Shown here one piece after another: positions 54,461 through 63,954 of a DNA stretch of 64,000 nucleotides. The stretch's first letter is position 1. Each line of letters begins with the position of its first letter. Location: contig OZ242021.1 of assembly GCA_965204925.1 (NCBI GenBank), forward strand, positions 2,232,001 through 2,296,000, in the 5' to 3' direction. The stretch is from G963663315 sp965204925. Its GTDB lineage: Bacteria; Pseudomonadota; Gammaproteobacteria; Arenicellales; Poriferihabitantaceae. A program made the translations under genes and the position numbers. The notes beneath the pieces are model-generated. The model saw only the letters and a list, made by a program, of their open reading frames with translations. It was not told the origin of the DNA and did no database searches.

Positions 54461-55492
54461 TCAATCGACGATTATCGAGGCTCCATCGGTCAGGGCGAAG
54501 CGTCCGTCGGTCACGATCAGGGTCTTTTCGGGCAAGCTGACAAGAACGGGTCGCCCCGGATTTGCGTCTGCGAGAGCAATGAAGCGCGCCGCGCTGCGGA
54601 CGCCGGAATGTTCAACGACGAACAGCCCCCTTTGGCCGTTGCGTTCGACGATCAGTGAATCGGGCAGGATATTTCCGGGCAATGACCAGCGCAATCTTCC
54701 TGCGGCGCCGGCAAGAGGTTTGCTGCCCGTAAAACCGAGTCTGACGGCGCGGCTTTGGGAAGTGGAATCCACCACGGTCAGAGCGGATCGGATCGTAACC
54801 GGATAGCTCCCGTTTTCGTGTTCAAAAATGAGAGACGGGGAGGCTGTTACCTGTTCCATTTCGGCGTGGCTGAGGTGCGTTTCCAGCTCAATACTTTCTG
54901 TGTCGGTCAGCGAGATGATTTTGCTTCCTGGCATAACGAAGTTGCCCACTTCACTGTGTATCTCGGTAATGATGCCGGAGAAGGGGGCCGTGATGCTGCA
55001 TTTTTCAACCTGCCTTCGGGCGATGTTGATACCTATATTGCGGGATTTGATCCTGGCCGTTACTGAATTAAGTTCGGACTGCTTTTGATTGATCGCTTCT
55101 TCGGACGCATTATTCGATTTCCTCAACTGAGCGAGGCGCGAGAGCTGTTTGCTGGCGAGAGTTTTGGCTGCAAGCAATACATCCAGTTCTGCTTTTTCCT
55201 GTTCAAGGTTCAGTTCATTGTCGGTGCAGTCAAGGCGGGCGACAAGCTGGTTCGCGACAACCCTGTCGCCCGTTTCCAATGGCAGTTCGCTTATTGTTGC
55301 AGTTAGCTGCGAGGCAACGGTGGATTGGCGCAGGCTTAGCGCACGGGCCGGCGCCGAGTGGGTGATTGTAATTTTAAGCTGTTCCAGCGGCTGTGCCTGA
55401 ACCCGGACATCGGCGCCGTATACCGTTGCATGAACCAGGTACAAGAGGAATAAAAAGCCCTTGCCAAAGCATTTGCACGATCCTGTTTGCAC
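54461..55492 (-). CDS. RND efflux periplasmic adaptor (membrane fusion protein)
   Basis: The 343-residue product starts at GTG 55492 with a signal sequence (about residues 1-26). It continues with the HlyD/AcrA-type adaptor order: half lipoyl domain (GDRVVANQLVARLDCTDNEL near residue 78), a helical hairpin (about 95-160), the second lipoyl half (ITAPFSGIITEIHSEVGNFV) and a beta-barrel part. It links the pump to an outer-membrane channel. It lacks a lipobox. The pump gene begins 22 bases after its stop, so the two form an operon. Confidence 0.88.
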   Translation of the reverse strand: MQTGSCKCFGKGFLFLLYLVHATVYGADVRVQAQPLEQLKITITHSAPARALSLRQSTVASQLTATISELPLETGDRVVANQLVARLDCTDNELNLEQEKAELDVLLAAKTLASKQLSRLAQLRKSNNASEEAINQKQSELNSVTARIKSRNIGINIARRQVEKCSITAPFSGIITEIHSEVGNFVMPGSKIISLTDTESIELETHLSHAEMEQVTASPSLIFEHENGSYPVTIRSALTVVDSTSQSRAVRLGFTGSKPLAGAAGRLRWSLPGNILPDSLIVERNGQRGLFVVEHSGVRSAARFIALADANPGRPVLVSLPEKTLIVTDGRFALTDGASIIVD

Positions 55493-55539
55493 GGCTGTTG
55501 CGCTTGAGTCCCCGGAGATTTGTCCGTGAGGACTGTATA

Positions 55540-56664
55540 TCAGTATTGATGCAGTATTCCCAGCATCCGGCGCAGGGGTTCAGCCGCCCCCCACAGTAGT
55601 TGGTCGCCTACCGTGAAAGCGGAAATCAGACCTTTTGCCATGTTCAGCTTTTTCAGCCGACCAACCGGGATATCAAGCGTTCCGGAAGTTGCCGCGGGGC
55701 ACAACCGATTCAGCGAGGCCTCGCGCTCGTTGCTGATCAAGGTTACCCAATCATTGGCGCCGGACAGAATTTCCTGTATTTCATCCAGCGGCAGGTCCGC
55801 TTTCAACTGGATGGTAAATGCCTGACTGTGGCAGCGCATCGTCCCGATTCGAATGCAGGTACTTTCAATCGGAACCAGCGTGTCGCCCCGACGTCCCAGA
55901 ATTTTATTGCTTTCCATCGAGCCTTTCTGTTCTTCCTGGCTGACGCCGGATCCGGGATCGTTGCCGATCCAGGGCAGCAGATTGCCAGCCAGAGGATAAC
56001 CGATTTCATGTTTCGGCAATTCGGCAGAGCGAATGGCGGCGGCCACCTTTCCGTCGATATCGAGAATCGAACTGTCGGGGTCAGCCAGCAATTCACCGGC
56101 ATCAAGGTTGATCACGCCCATCTGTTCCACCAGCTCCCGCATCTGGCGGGCGCCTCCCCCGGAAATGGCCTGGTAAGTCATGACCGTCATCCACTCAATC
56201 AGATCGGCGCTGAACAATCCGTCCAGGGCCATCATCATCAGGCTGACCGTACAATTGCCGCCAATAAAATCCTTGTGTCCGTCAGCCAGCCCCTGTTCGA
56301 TCACAGGCAGGTTGACCGGGTCGAGGATGATCGTTGAGCGTTCTGCCATGCGCAGGGTAGAGGCCGCGTCAATCCAGTAGCCGCTCCAGCCTTGTTGACG
56401 GAGCCTGTGGTGGATGTCCGAGGTATAGCCGCCGCCCTGACAGGTAACGATGATGTCGAGTTTGCACAGGGATTCAATGTCGCGGGCATCCGCCAGCGGT
56501 TTCACTTCGCGGCCGATATCAGGGCCCGGCTGTCCGCCCTGTGAAGTGGTATAGAAGACGGGTTCGTCTATCCGATCGAAATCCCGCTCCCTGATCATCC
56601 TTTCAAGAAGTACAGAACCTACCATGCCCCGCCAGCCGACGAAACCAACACGATGTAACAGCAT
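55540..56664 (-). CDS. asd: Aspartate-semialdehyde dehydrogenase
   Basis: The 374-residue protein is the Gram-negative (E. coli-like) Asd type: VGFVGWRGMVGSVLLERM at the NADP-binding start, and the active-site cysteine in IGGNCTVSLMMMALDGLF (near residue 136), followed by HxxxGG-like conserved segments. It reduces beta-aspartyl phosphate to the semialdehyde on the way to lysine/diaminopimelate, methionine and threonine. ATG 56664 is the natural start. A TATAAT-like element read leftward at 56713-56718 may belong to its promoter. Confidence 0.96.
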   Translation of the reverse strand: MLLHRVGFVGWRGMVGSVLLERMIRERDFDRIDEPVFYTTSQGGQPGPDIGREVKPLADARDIESLCKLDIIVTCQGGGYTSDIHHRLRQQGWSGYWIDAASTLRMAERSTIILDPVNLPVIEQGLADGHKDFIGGNCTVSLMMMALDGLFSADLIEWMTVMTYQAISGGGARQMRELVEQMGVINLDAGELLADPDSSILDIDGKVAAAIRSAELPKHEIGYPLAGNLLPWIGNDPGSGVSQEEQKGSMESNKILGRRGDTLVPIESTCIRIGTMRCHSQAFTIQLKADLPLDEIQEILSGANDWVTLISNEREASLNRLCPAATSGTLDIPVGRLKKLNMAKGLISAFTVGDQLLWGAAEPLRRMLGILHQY

Positions 56665-56762
56665 TATAAATTCCTTGAAACCGGTTCATGCAGGAACAAA
56701 TATCGGATTATGATTATACTGATTTTCCGCAAAGAATATTATGTAATTAACTCGATATCGGC

Positions 56763-56791
56763 TTGTAGAATGCAGGGTCGTCTATTAGAAT
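56763..56791 (+). promoter_or_regulatory. Promoter of rpsO-pnp
   Basis: TTGTAG (56763-56768) and TAGAAT (56786-56791) are 17 bases apart. They lie about 120 bases before the rpsO ATG, leaving a structured leader between promoter and gene. Confidence 0.55.
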
Positions 56792-56796
56792 ACGCC

Positions 56797-56863
56797 CCCC
56801 GTGAGGGATACGGGGTTGCGAGGTTTTGCCGGTCAGGTTGGGTGGTTCCTGATTACTGGCCGG
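56797..56863 (+). promoter_or_regulatory. Candidate S15-responsive rpsO leader
   Basis: The rpsO leader can form two hairpins: CCCCGT/ACGGGG (56797-56802 with 56810-56815) and CCGGTCAG/CTGGCCGG (56829-56836 with 56856-56863). In several bacteria S15 represses its own mRNA through a folded leader, with no conserved sequence between lineages. Function here is inferred from position and pairing only. Confidence 0.35.
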
Positions 56864-56908
56864 TATTTACTTTGACACAGGTGATAGTCTGTTAAAGAGG
56901 AACAAGTT

Positions 56909-57178
56909 ATGGCCCTGGGTGCCAAAGACAAGGCCGCTGTTGTGAAAGAGCATCAGCGTTGCGAGGGAGATACGGGTTCTCCTGAAGTTCAAATTGCGCT
57001 GATGACAGCGCGTATTCTCGATCTGTCCGATCATTTCAAGACTCATATACATGATCATCATTCCCGGCAGGGTTTGTTGCGGCTTGTCAATCACCGCAGA
57101 AAACTGCTGAACTATTTAAGAAAAACGGATATCGAACGTTATCGGGCATTGATCAGCAAGCTGGGTTTGCGCAAGTAG
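56909..57178 (+). CDS. rpsO: 30S ribosomal protein S15
   Basis: The 89-residue basic protein matches S15 throughout, with GDTGSPEVQIALMTARI (residues 20-36), HDHHSRQGLLRLVNHRRKLL and the end YRALISKLGLRK. S15 binds 16S rRNA early in small-subunit assembly. AGAGGAAC provides a good ribosome-binding site. pnp follows 28 bases later, the standard rpsO-pnp pair. Confidence 0.98.
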   Translation: MALGAKDKAAVVKEHQRCEGDTGSPEVQIALMTARILDLSDHFKTHIHDHHSRQGLLRLVNHRRKLLNYLRKTDIERYRALISKLGLRK

Positions 57179-57206
57179 CAGCCAGACTTTACAGGAGACA
57201 AATAAA

Positions 57207-59297
57207 TTGAATAAAGTTGTAAAGACCTTTCAGTATGGTCAGAATGAGGTGCGCCTTGAAACCGGCGCCGTTGCCAGACAGGCGGATGGCGCGGTGCTGG
57301 CGAGCATGGGAGATACGATGGTGTTAGTCACTGTGGTTGCGCGCAGGGATTATCGCGGACACGATTTCTTCCCGCTTACCGTGGACTACGAGGAAAGGAC
57401 TTATGCCGCAGGCAAAATTCCCGGCGGTTTTTTCAAGCGCGAAGGGCGCCCATCGGAGAACTCGATCCTGACTTGCCGGTTGATCGATCGCCCGATCAGA
57501 CCGCTGTTCCCGAAAGGCTTCATGAATGAAGTCCAGATCATCGTTACAGTTATGTCGATTGATCCGCAAATCAGCGCCGATATCGTTGCCATGATCGGCA
57601 CATCGGCGGCGATCGAGATATCCGGGATACCATTCAATGGTCCGACGGGGGCGGCTCGTGTCGGTTATGTCGATGGTGAATATGTGCTCAATCCCAACCT
57701 TTCGGTATTGTCCGAACAGTCGTCTCTCGATCTCGTCGTTGCCGGCACGGAATCGGCGGTCCTCATGGTCGAGTCGCAGGCAGACATTCTGAGCGAAGAG
57801 CAGATGCTTGGCGCTGTCATGTTCGGTCATGAGCAAAGCCGGATCATGATCCGGGCGGTCAGGGAACTCGGTCAGCAGGCCGGCAAGGCGAAGTGGGAGT
57901 GGTTGGAGCCTGCCGTCCGCGATGAGGCGTTCAGCGAGCGGGTTTCGGGACTGGCCGCAGAGCGTATTGCCGAAGCCTACCGTATCACCGACAAGGCCAG
58001 GCGGCTGGGCACGATTGCAGAAATCAGGAACAGTGTTGTTGCCGACATCGTTGCGGAAGGCGGGAGAGATGATATTTCCGCTGAGGTGATTGCAGAAATC
58101 CAGGATCTGGAGAAGCGCCACGTTCGTGGCAGTATTCTTGCCGGCAACCCCAGAATTGATGGGCGCGACACGCGGACCGTTCGCCCTGTCAGCATAGAAA
58201 CCGGTATTTTACCACGAGCCCATGGTTCAGCCTTGTTCACCCGTGGTGAAACCCAGGCAATCGTTGTGGCCACACTGGGCACAGAGCGTGATTCCCAGAT
58301 TGTCGATGCGCTGGAAGGGGATTACCGCGATGGTTTCATGCTACACTACAATTTCCCCCCGTTTTGCGTTGGTGAAACCGGACGGGTGGGTTCGCCGAAG
58401 CGACGTGAGATCGGTCATGGTCGCCTGGCAAAACGCGGCATCATGGCCGTGTTGCCGACTCGCGAAGAATTTCCCTATACGATGCGGGTGGTTTCTGAAA
58501 TAACGGAGTCCAACGGTTCAAGTTCGATGGCGAGTGTTTGCGGGACCAGTCTGGCGTTAATGGATGCCGGGGTTTGTATCAAACAACCGGTGGCCGGCGT
58601 CGCGATGGGCCTGATCAAAGAAGGAGAGCGCTTCGCAGTGCTGACCGATATTCTGGGCGACGAAGACCATCTCGGTGACATGGACTTCAAGGTGGCCGGG
58701 ACTGCTGACGGCATTACCGCCTTGCAAATGGATATAAAGATTGATGGCATTACCGGGGAGATCATGCGAAAAGCGCTTGAACAGGCCAGGGAAGGACGCC
58801 TTCACATACTGGGCGAAATGAACAAGGCCATTGCCGCCCCGCGCCAGGAAATGTCCGAGTTCGCGCCGAGAATCGTTACGATCCATATCAATCCCGGGAA
58901 AATTCGCGACGTTATCGGCAAGGGCGGGGCAGTCATTCGCGCGCTGTCGGAAGAAACCGGTGTCAATATCGACATTGAAGATGACGGTACCGTAAAAATT
59001 TCCTCCACTGATAACACGGCGGCAAAGGAAGCGATCCGCAGAATTGAACAGATTACCGCTGATGTTGAGGTCAATGCCGTGTATGACGGCAAAGTCGTTC
59101 GCTTGATGGATTTCGGAGCATTTGTCAATATCCTGCCCGGTCGCGACGGCCTCGTTCACATCTCACAGATTTCGAATCAGCGGGTCAATCAGGTCAGTGA
59201 CGCCCTCAAGGAGGGTGACCGGGTGAGGGTGAAAGTCCTTGAGGTGGATAAACAGGGTCGTGTACGGCTCAGCATGAAGGCGGTCGAAGAAAATTAA
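57207..59297 (+). CDS. pnp: Polyribonucleotide nucleotidyltransferase (PNPase)
   Basis: The 696-residue protein has two RNase PH-like domains (QYGQNEVRLETGAVARQADG at the start; GRDTRTVRPVSIETGILPRAHGSALFTRGETQ beginning the second half, shown here as separate short motifs), a KH domain near residue 560 (IRDVIGKGGAVIRAL) and an S1 domain at the end (YDGKVVRLMDFGAFVNILPG). It degrades RNA phosphorolytically in the degradosome. Translation starts at TTG 57207 behind ACAGGAGAC; E. coli pnp also uses TTG. Confidence 0.97.
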   Translation: MNKVVKTFQYGQNEVRLETGAVARQADGAVLASMGDTMVLVTVVARRDYRGHDFFPLTVDYEERTYAAGKIPGGFFKREGRPSENSILTCRLIDRPIRPLFPKGFMNEVQIIVTVMSIDPQISADIVAMIGTSAAIEISGIPFNGPTGAARVGYVDGEYVLNPNLSVLSEQSSLDLVVAGTESAVLMVESQADILSEEQMLGAVMFGHEQSRIMIRAVRELGQQAGKAKWEWLEPAVRDEAFSERVSGLAAERIAEAYRITDKARRLGTIAEIRNSVVADIVAEGGRDDISAEVIAEIQDLEKRHVRGSILAGNPRIDGRDTRTVRPVSIETGILPRAHGSALFTRGETQAIVVATLGTERDSQIVDALEGDYRDGFMLHYNFPPFCVGETGRVGSPKRREIGHGRLAKRGIMAVLPTREEFPYTMRVVSEITESNGSSSMASVCGTSLALMDAGVCIKQPVAGVAMGLIKEGERFAVLTDILGDEDHLGDMDFKVAGTADGITALQMDIKIDGITGEIMRKALEQAREGRLHILGEMNKAIAAPRQEMSEFAPRIVTIHINPGKIRDVIGKGGAVIRALSEETGVNIDIEDDGTVKISSTDNTAAKEAIRRIEQITADVEVNAVYDGKVVRLMDFGAFVNILPGRDGLVHISQISNQRVNQVSDALKEGDRVRVKVLEVDKQGRVRLSMKAVEEN

Positions 59298-59319
59298 GCG
59301 GGATATACCCGTTTTGCTG

Positions 59320-59838
59320 ATGACAGACCACGAGGATATAAAGCAGGACGCGACGACTGATTCTGCCGAAACGGCCGGCCAAAAACTGGCCGCTGCGCGG
59401 GAGGATTTCGGCATATCGGTACAGGAGGTAGCGGAAAACCTGAATCTGGGTGTCAGCATTATCCGGGCAATCGAGACGGACGATTACGACAAACTGCCCG
59501 GCTCCACTTTCGTCAAAGGCTATATCCGGGCCTATGCCAATCTTCTCAGGCTGAACCCCGATGAACTGATTATGATGCTTGACGGGAGTCCGGTGCGAAT
59601 CATGGAAATTCCATCGGGGAAGGGGATTGCCAAATTCAGGAGGAGGTCTTGGACAGCCACCAAGAAACGCGGTTTCTGGTTCAAATTTCTGGTTTTTGTC
59701 CTTATGTTGTTGTTCATCGTTGTAGCGTTGTTCGGGTTGAGCTACTGGTTCCAGGCGGATTTGAAAAAGTTTATTCCCTCGTATCAGTTTCCGATACCGG
59801 AACAAAATGAAAGCGGTTCGGTCGAAAGCGGTTACTAA
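59320..59838 (+). CDS. Short RodZ-like helix-turn-helix membrane protein
   Basis: The 172-residue protein has a Cro/HTH_25-type helix-turn-helix at about residues 20-85 (LAAAREDFGISVQEVAENLNL-type start, then LPGSTFVKGYIRAYA), a basic juxtamembrane stretch and one membrane helix (about 118-142). Only 30 residues follow. RodZ, which links MreB to wall synthesis, has this order plus a larger periplasmic DUF4115 domain, absent here. It may be a shortened RodZ or a related regulator. It starts 22 bases after pnp and ends exactly where the convergent histidine kinase gene ends. Confidence 0.75.
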   Translation: MTDHEDIKQDATTDSAETAGQKLAAAREDFGISVQEVAENLNLGVSIIRAIETDDYDKLPGSTFVKGYIRAYANLLRLNPDELIMMLDGSPVRIMEIPSGKGIAKFRRRSWTATKKRGFWFKFLVFVLMLLFIVVALFGLSYWFQADLKKFIPSYQFPIPEQNESGSVESGY

Positions 59839-61293
59839 TCAGGGAGTGATTTCGGCCGTAGCGTGAATTTGGCGACGGTCGGGAACCCGGTTTTCTTCCT
59901 TGCCGGCAACGTGCGCTTGTCTCGCTGGCAATCTGATCACGGTGCGTAGTCCGGGCATATTGTCTTCCAGTATGATCGTTCCACCGTGCAGGCCGACTAC
60001 TGCCTGCACCATACTCAATCCCAGGCCATTGCCGCTGCTACCGCGGCTTTGATCGAGGCGGTAGAAGCGGCGAAAGACGTTCCCTCTTTCTGCTTCGGGA
60101 ATCCCCGGCCCGTTGTCGGCGATGACGATGGACAGCCGGTTCTCCCGGCCCGACAGGGTAACTGAAATAACGCCGTGGTCGGGCGTGTATTTGATCGAAT
60201 TTTCGATGACATTGGCAATCGCCTGAAACAGCAGGTCGCGGTCGCCAACAGAGAAGGCGCCGCTATCCAGACGGGTTTTCAGGATCTGCTGTTTCTCATC
60301 ACTGAGTGGCTCGTAGAACTCGATAATGTCTGCCAGCAGTTTATGAAAATCGATTTCCGTGAAGCCTGCCCGAATTTGTCCGGACTCAATTCTGGCAATG
60401 CGCAGTAATGCGTTGAACGTCGTCAACAGGGAATCGGCCTCCTTTATTGATTGTTCCAGGTTGGCCTCCACGCCCGGTGAGAGGTCTTGACTCAGTCGGG
60501 CTTCTTCCAGATGCTGGCGCAGGCGGGTCAGGGGAGTTCGCAAGTCGTGGGCAATGTTGTCCGACACTCTCTTGATATCCTCCATGAGCATCTGGATTCG
60601 GTCGAGCATCCGGTTGAGGTTGGCGGCGAGCTGGTCGAAATCATCATTGCGGCCGGTGTCGGGTACCCGTCTCGTTAGATCTCCGGACATAATCACCTGC
60701 GCCGTCTGGTTGATGCGTTCGATTTTACGGACCGTTCTCCGGCTGAGCAGCAGTCCCCCGATCAATGCAAGCAGGACCATGATCGCCAACCCCCAGGTCA
60801 GCGCCTGCACAATGCGCTGTTTCGCCTCGACCAGTTGATGTATATCGCGTCCTACGAGCAAGCCATAGTTGCCGGGAAGGCGAAATACCTTGGCGCGGGC
60901 GAGATGCGTTTCATCGGCTTGCCGGTCGACCTCAAGCCTGAACTCAATCCAGTCGTTTTCGACCGAGGCATTCTTCGGCCATCTGTCGAGATTCCCTACC
61001 AGGGGTTGCAGAGTAAAGGTGGACAGCAAGTAAATCGAGTTTCCTGTAGCCTGTTGCCGATTGATTCGTTCGGTGATAAGCACCGTCAAACCCTGCAAGC
61101 CTTCCTGATCATAGCGTTCCGCCAGACCCTGGATTTCAGCCTCGATCGTGTTGTCCATTTGTTCAGTCATGTAGGACACGGTGAACAAGTAGAAAAAGTA
61201 GAACAGAAAAAGAGTTGAGACGCTGAAAATGAAGGCGTAAAGCAACGCCAGCCGAAGCGTATAGCTGTGAAAGAGGTTATGTCTTTTCTGCAC
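59839..61293 (-). CDS. Two-component sensor histidine kinase
   Basis: The 484-residue protein has two membrane helices (about 12-32 and 168-187) around a periplasmic sensor region, a HAMP domain (about 188-245), the phospho-acceptor motif IAHDLRTPLTRLRQ (His near residue 250) and a catalytic domain. The N box is VIENSIKYTPD; the G boxes are DNGPGIPEAERG and GNGLGLSMV. It phosphorylates the upstream-encoded regulator. The GTG at 61293 overlaps the regulator gene by 17 bases. The signal is unknown. Confidence 0.92.
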   Translation of the reverse strand: MQKRHNLFHSYTLRLALLYAFIFSVSTLFLFYFFYLFTVSYMTEQMDNTIEAEIQGLAERYDQEGLQGLTVLITERINRQQATGNSIYLLSTFTLQPLVGNLDRWPKNASVENDWIEFRLEVDRQADETHLARAKVFRLPGNYGLLVGRDIHQLVEAKQRIVQALTWGLAIMVLLALIGGLLLSRRTVRKIERINQTAQVIMSGDLTRRVPDTGRNDDFDQLAANLNRMLDRIQMLMEDIKRVSDNIAHDLRTPLTRLRQHLEEARLSQDLSPGVEANLEQSIKEADSLLTTFNALLRIARIESGQIRAGFTEIDFHKLLADIIEFYEPLSDEKQQILKTRLDSGAFSVGDRDLLFQAIANVIENSIKYTPDHGVISVTLSGRENRLSIVIADNGPGIPEAERGNVFRRFYRLDQSRGSSGNGLGLSMVQAVVGLHGGTIILEDNMPGLRTVIRLPARQAHVAGKEENRVPDRRQIHATAEITP

Positions 61294-61957
61294 GCAGGAT
61301 ATAGCCCGTCCCGCGGACGGTATTGAGCAGGGGAGTATCGAAATTCTTGTCTATCTTGCTGCGTAAACGGCTGATATGCACATCAATGACATTGGTTTGC
61401 GGGTCAAACTTGTAGTCCCAGACATTTTCCAGCAACATAGTCCGTGTGACCACCTGATTGCTGTGTCTCATCAGGTATTCAAGCAGGCGAAATTCGCGCG
61501 GTTGGAGATCGAGCGCGCTGTCCCCACGCTTTACCTCCCTACTCAGCAGGTCCATGACCAGGTCGCCCGCTATCAGCACAGTTTCCTGGGTTTCGACCGC
61601 CGCTCTTCGGAACAATGCGTCGAGACGCGCCAGAAGCTCTGAAAAAGCGAATGGTTTGCTCAGGTAATCGTCACTGCCTGCCTGTAATCCCTCAACCCGG
61701 TCGTTGACGTCGCCCAGCGCGCTCAATATCAATGCCGGGGTATGGTTGTTTTGCTGCCGAAGGTTTGAGACGATAGTGAGGCCGTCCATTACCGGCAGCA
61801 TCCGGTCCACGATCAAGGCCTGATAGTCTCCATCCCTGGCCATTGTGAAACCATGGTCGCCGCGGGAAGCGATATCAATTTCATGGCCTGCTTCCAGCAG
61901 TCCTTTTTGTACATAGGACGCGGTTGCCTGATCGTCTTCAATGATGAGTATACGCAT
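61277..61957 (-). CDS. OmpR-family response regulator
   Basis: The 226-residue protein has a receiver domain (MRILIIEDDQ, with the phosphorylated Asp in ALIVDRMLPVMDG near residue 51 and the conserved Lys in DDYLSKPFAFSELLAR) and a winged-helix DNA-binding domain (LQPREFRLLEYLMRH, VIDVHISRLRSKID, VRGTGYILR). It should control genes with the partner kinase. It starts 52 bases after the amino-acid transporter ATPase on the same strand, so the regulator may be transcribed with that transporter. Confidence 0.95.
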   Translation of the reverse strand: MRILIIEDDQATASYVQKGLLEAGHEIDIASRGDHGFTMARDGDYQALIVDRMLPVMDGLTIVSNLRQQNNHTPALILSALGDVNDRVEGLQAGSDDYLSKPFAFSELLARLDALFRRAAVETQETVLIAGDLVMDLLSREVKRGDSALDLQPREFRLLEYLMRHSNQVVTRTMLLENVWDYKFDPQTNVIDVHISRLRSKIDKNFDTPLLNTVRGTGYILRAEKT

Positions 61958-62009
61958 GGCAGGTTTTCGGGTTGAACCGGACGGACAGCCCGCTCTGTCT
62001 GTGCGGAGC

Positions 62010-62786
62010 CTAGTGTTCGAGAATCTGGCTGAGAAACAACCTGGTGCGCTCGTGTTGTGCGTTGTCGAAGAAATCGTCGGGATTGTTTTCCTCGATAATC
62101 TCCCCGCCATCCATGAAAATAACGCGGTCGGCAACGGTTTTGGCGAACCCCATTTCGTGGGTAACACATAACATGGTAATGCCCTCGCTGGCCAGTTCGA
62201 TCATGACATCCAGTACTTCCTTGATCATTTCAGGGTCAAGCGCCGAGGTCGGCTCATCGAAAAGCATGATACGGGGTTTCATGCACAGGCTGCGGGCGAT
62301 GGCGACACGTTGTTGCTGACCGCCTGAAAGCTGTCCCGGATACTTGTTCGCCTGTTCGGGAATTTTCACTCTCTCCAGAAACTGCATGGCGATTTCTTCC
62401 GCCTGAGCGAGGGGGGTTTTACGTACCCAGATCGGGGCCAGTGTGCAGTTTTCGAGTACGGTCAGGTGCGGGAACAGGTTGAAATGCTGGAATACCATGC
62501 CCACTTCCCGCCTTACTATCTCAATTTTTTTAAGATCGTTGGTCAACTCCACACCATCGACAATAATGTCGCCTTGCTGGTGCTCCTCCAGGCGGTTGAT
62601 ACAGCGAATGACCGTGGACTTGCCCGAACCTGACGGTCCGCAGATGACTATTTTCTCTCCGCGAGCCACATTCAGGTTGATGTCCTTCAGTACATGAAAC
62701 TCGCCGTACCATTTGTGCATGGCGTTGATCATGATGGCGTATTCGGGTTGGTCGCTGTCGCCTATAGTGGATAGTTGATCATTCAT
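62010..62786 (-). CDS. aapP: General L-amino acid ABC transporter ATPase (AapP)
   Basis: The 258-residue ATPase has Walker A GPSGSGKST (near residue 52), the signature LSGGQQQRVAIARSL (near 152) and Walker B IMLFDEPTSALDPEM (near 173), typical of polar amino acid transporters. The adjoining long permease identifies it as AapP/BztD-like. ATG 62786 was chosen; the longer upstream frame overlaps aapM and is not ATPase-like. It energises uptake of a broad range of L-amino acids. Confidence 0.92.
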   Translation of the reverse strand: MNDQLSTIGDSDQPEYAIMINAMHKWYGEFHVLKDINLNVARGEKIVICGPSGSGKSTVIRCINRLEEHQQGDIIVDGVELTNDLKKIEIVRREVGMVFQHFNLFPHLTVLENCTLAPIWVRKTPLAQAEEIAMQFLERVKIPEQANKYPGQLSGGQQQRVAIARSLCMKPRIMLFDEPTSALDPEMIKEVLDVMIELASEGITMLCVTHEMGFAKTVADRVIFMDGGEIIEENNPDDFFDNAQHERTRLFLSQILEH

Positions 62787-62823
62787 TGTCGGCTCCCCGC
62801 CAGTATTCGGTCGCTTTTTCGGG

Positions 62824-63933
62824 TCATCGCTTGTGGCCCGTTTGCAGTTTGTTTTCGAGATACAGAGAATACCTTGCCATCGCGAAACAGGAAATAAAGA
62901 AGAACACGGCGACCAGCAAATAGACCTCATAGGCAAGACCGGTCCACTTGGTATCGGCAAGGGAGGCACGTCCAACTCCCAACGGGTCCAGCAGCCCTAT
63001 GATCAGGACCAGGGTGGTATCCTTGTATAATCCGATAAAAGTATTGACAATTCCCGGAATGGAAATTTTAAGGGCCTGGGGCAGGATCACCAGCCGCATG
63101 GAAGCCCAGTACTTCAGACCCATGGCATCGGCGGCTTCAAACTGGCCGGAAGGCAGCGCCTGCAACCCCCCACGGATAACTTCCGCCATATAAGCCGACG
63201 CAAACAGGGTCACCATGATCAGTACGCGCAATAACAGATCGAATGAGGTGCCGGGTGGCAGGAAGTAACTCAACATCGTCGAGGCTACGAACAACAGGGT
63301 GATTAGCGGAACGCCGCGGATAAATTCGATAAACCCGACACAAAACAACCTCACTACAGGCAGGTTCGACTGGCGGCCGAGCGCCAGCAGGATGCCAATC
63401 GGCAATGAGGCCGCAATGCCGGTGACTCCGATCACCAGGGTTAACATGAAGCCGCCGAATTCATGCGTTGGCACTGGCGTCAGTCCGCCGCCGCCAATCA
63501 AAAGCCAGCCCGCGATAAACGGAAATGCAGCCGCAAAGTATAAACCGTATTTACGGTAAGGAAAGTTGTCAAACAGAACGGCGGCGGTGGCGACCAGTAA
63601 CAGGACAAAGGACAGGTTGACCCGCCAGCGTTCCCCGGCGGGATAGAAGCCGTAGGCGAACAGTCTCATTCTTTCTGTGATAAAGGCCCAGCAGGCGCCG
63701 TTTCCCTTGGCCTTGCACTCATCCCGGTCTGCGCCGGTATACGCTGCGTCGAGGAATAACCAGTCGATTGCCGGAGGGAGTATCTTGTACAGGAGCCATA
63801 CCACGACAATGGTCATGATGACATTTGTCGGGGAAGAAAACAGGTTTTCCTTTATCCAGGCAATCGGCCCGATCGTGTTTGACGGGGGCGGCAGATCCGG
63901 ATGTTCACCCGGCTTGTATGTTTTCCCGTTCAT
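62824..63933 (-). CDS. aapM: General L-amino acid ABC transporter permease AapM
   Basis: The 369-residue membrane protein has the AapM/BztC layout: a long N-terminal part with several helices and a cysteine-containing periplasmic stretch (residues 65-90), then the amino-acid permease domain with FIEFIRGVPLITLLF (near residue 208) and EVIRGGLQALPSGQFEAADAMG-type coupling loop (near 252). It pairs with AapQ, whose end lies 21 bases upstream, and with the AapP ATPase that follows after 37 bases. Confidence 0.92.
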   Translation of the reverse strand: MNGKTYKPGEHPDLPPPSNTIGPIAWIKENLFSSPTNVIMTIVVVWLLYKILPPAIDWLFLDAAYTGADRDECKAKGNGACWAFITERMRLFAYGFYPAGERWRVNLSFVLLLVATAAVLFDNFPYRKYGLYFAAAFPFIAGWLLIGGGGLTPVPTHEFGGFMLTLVIGVTGIAASLPIGILLALGRQSNLPVVRLFCVGFIEFIRGVPLITLLFVASTMLSYFLPPGTSFDLLLRVLIMVTLFASAYMAEVIRGGLQALPSGQFEAADAMGLKYWASMRLVILPQALKISIPGIVNTFIGLYKDTTLVLIIGLLDPLGVGRASLADTKWTGLAYEVYLLVAVFFFISCFAMARYSLYLENKLQTGHKR

Positions 63934-63954
63934 GCCTGGTTATCTGCAATATAC

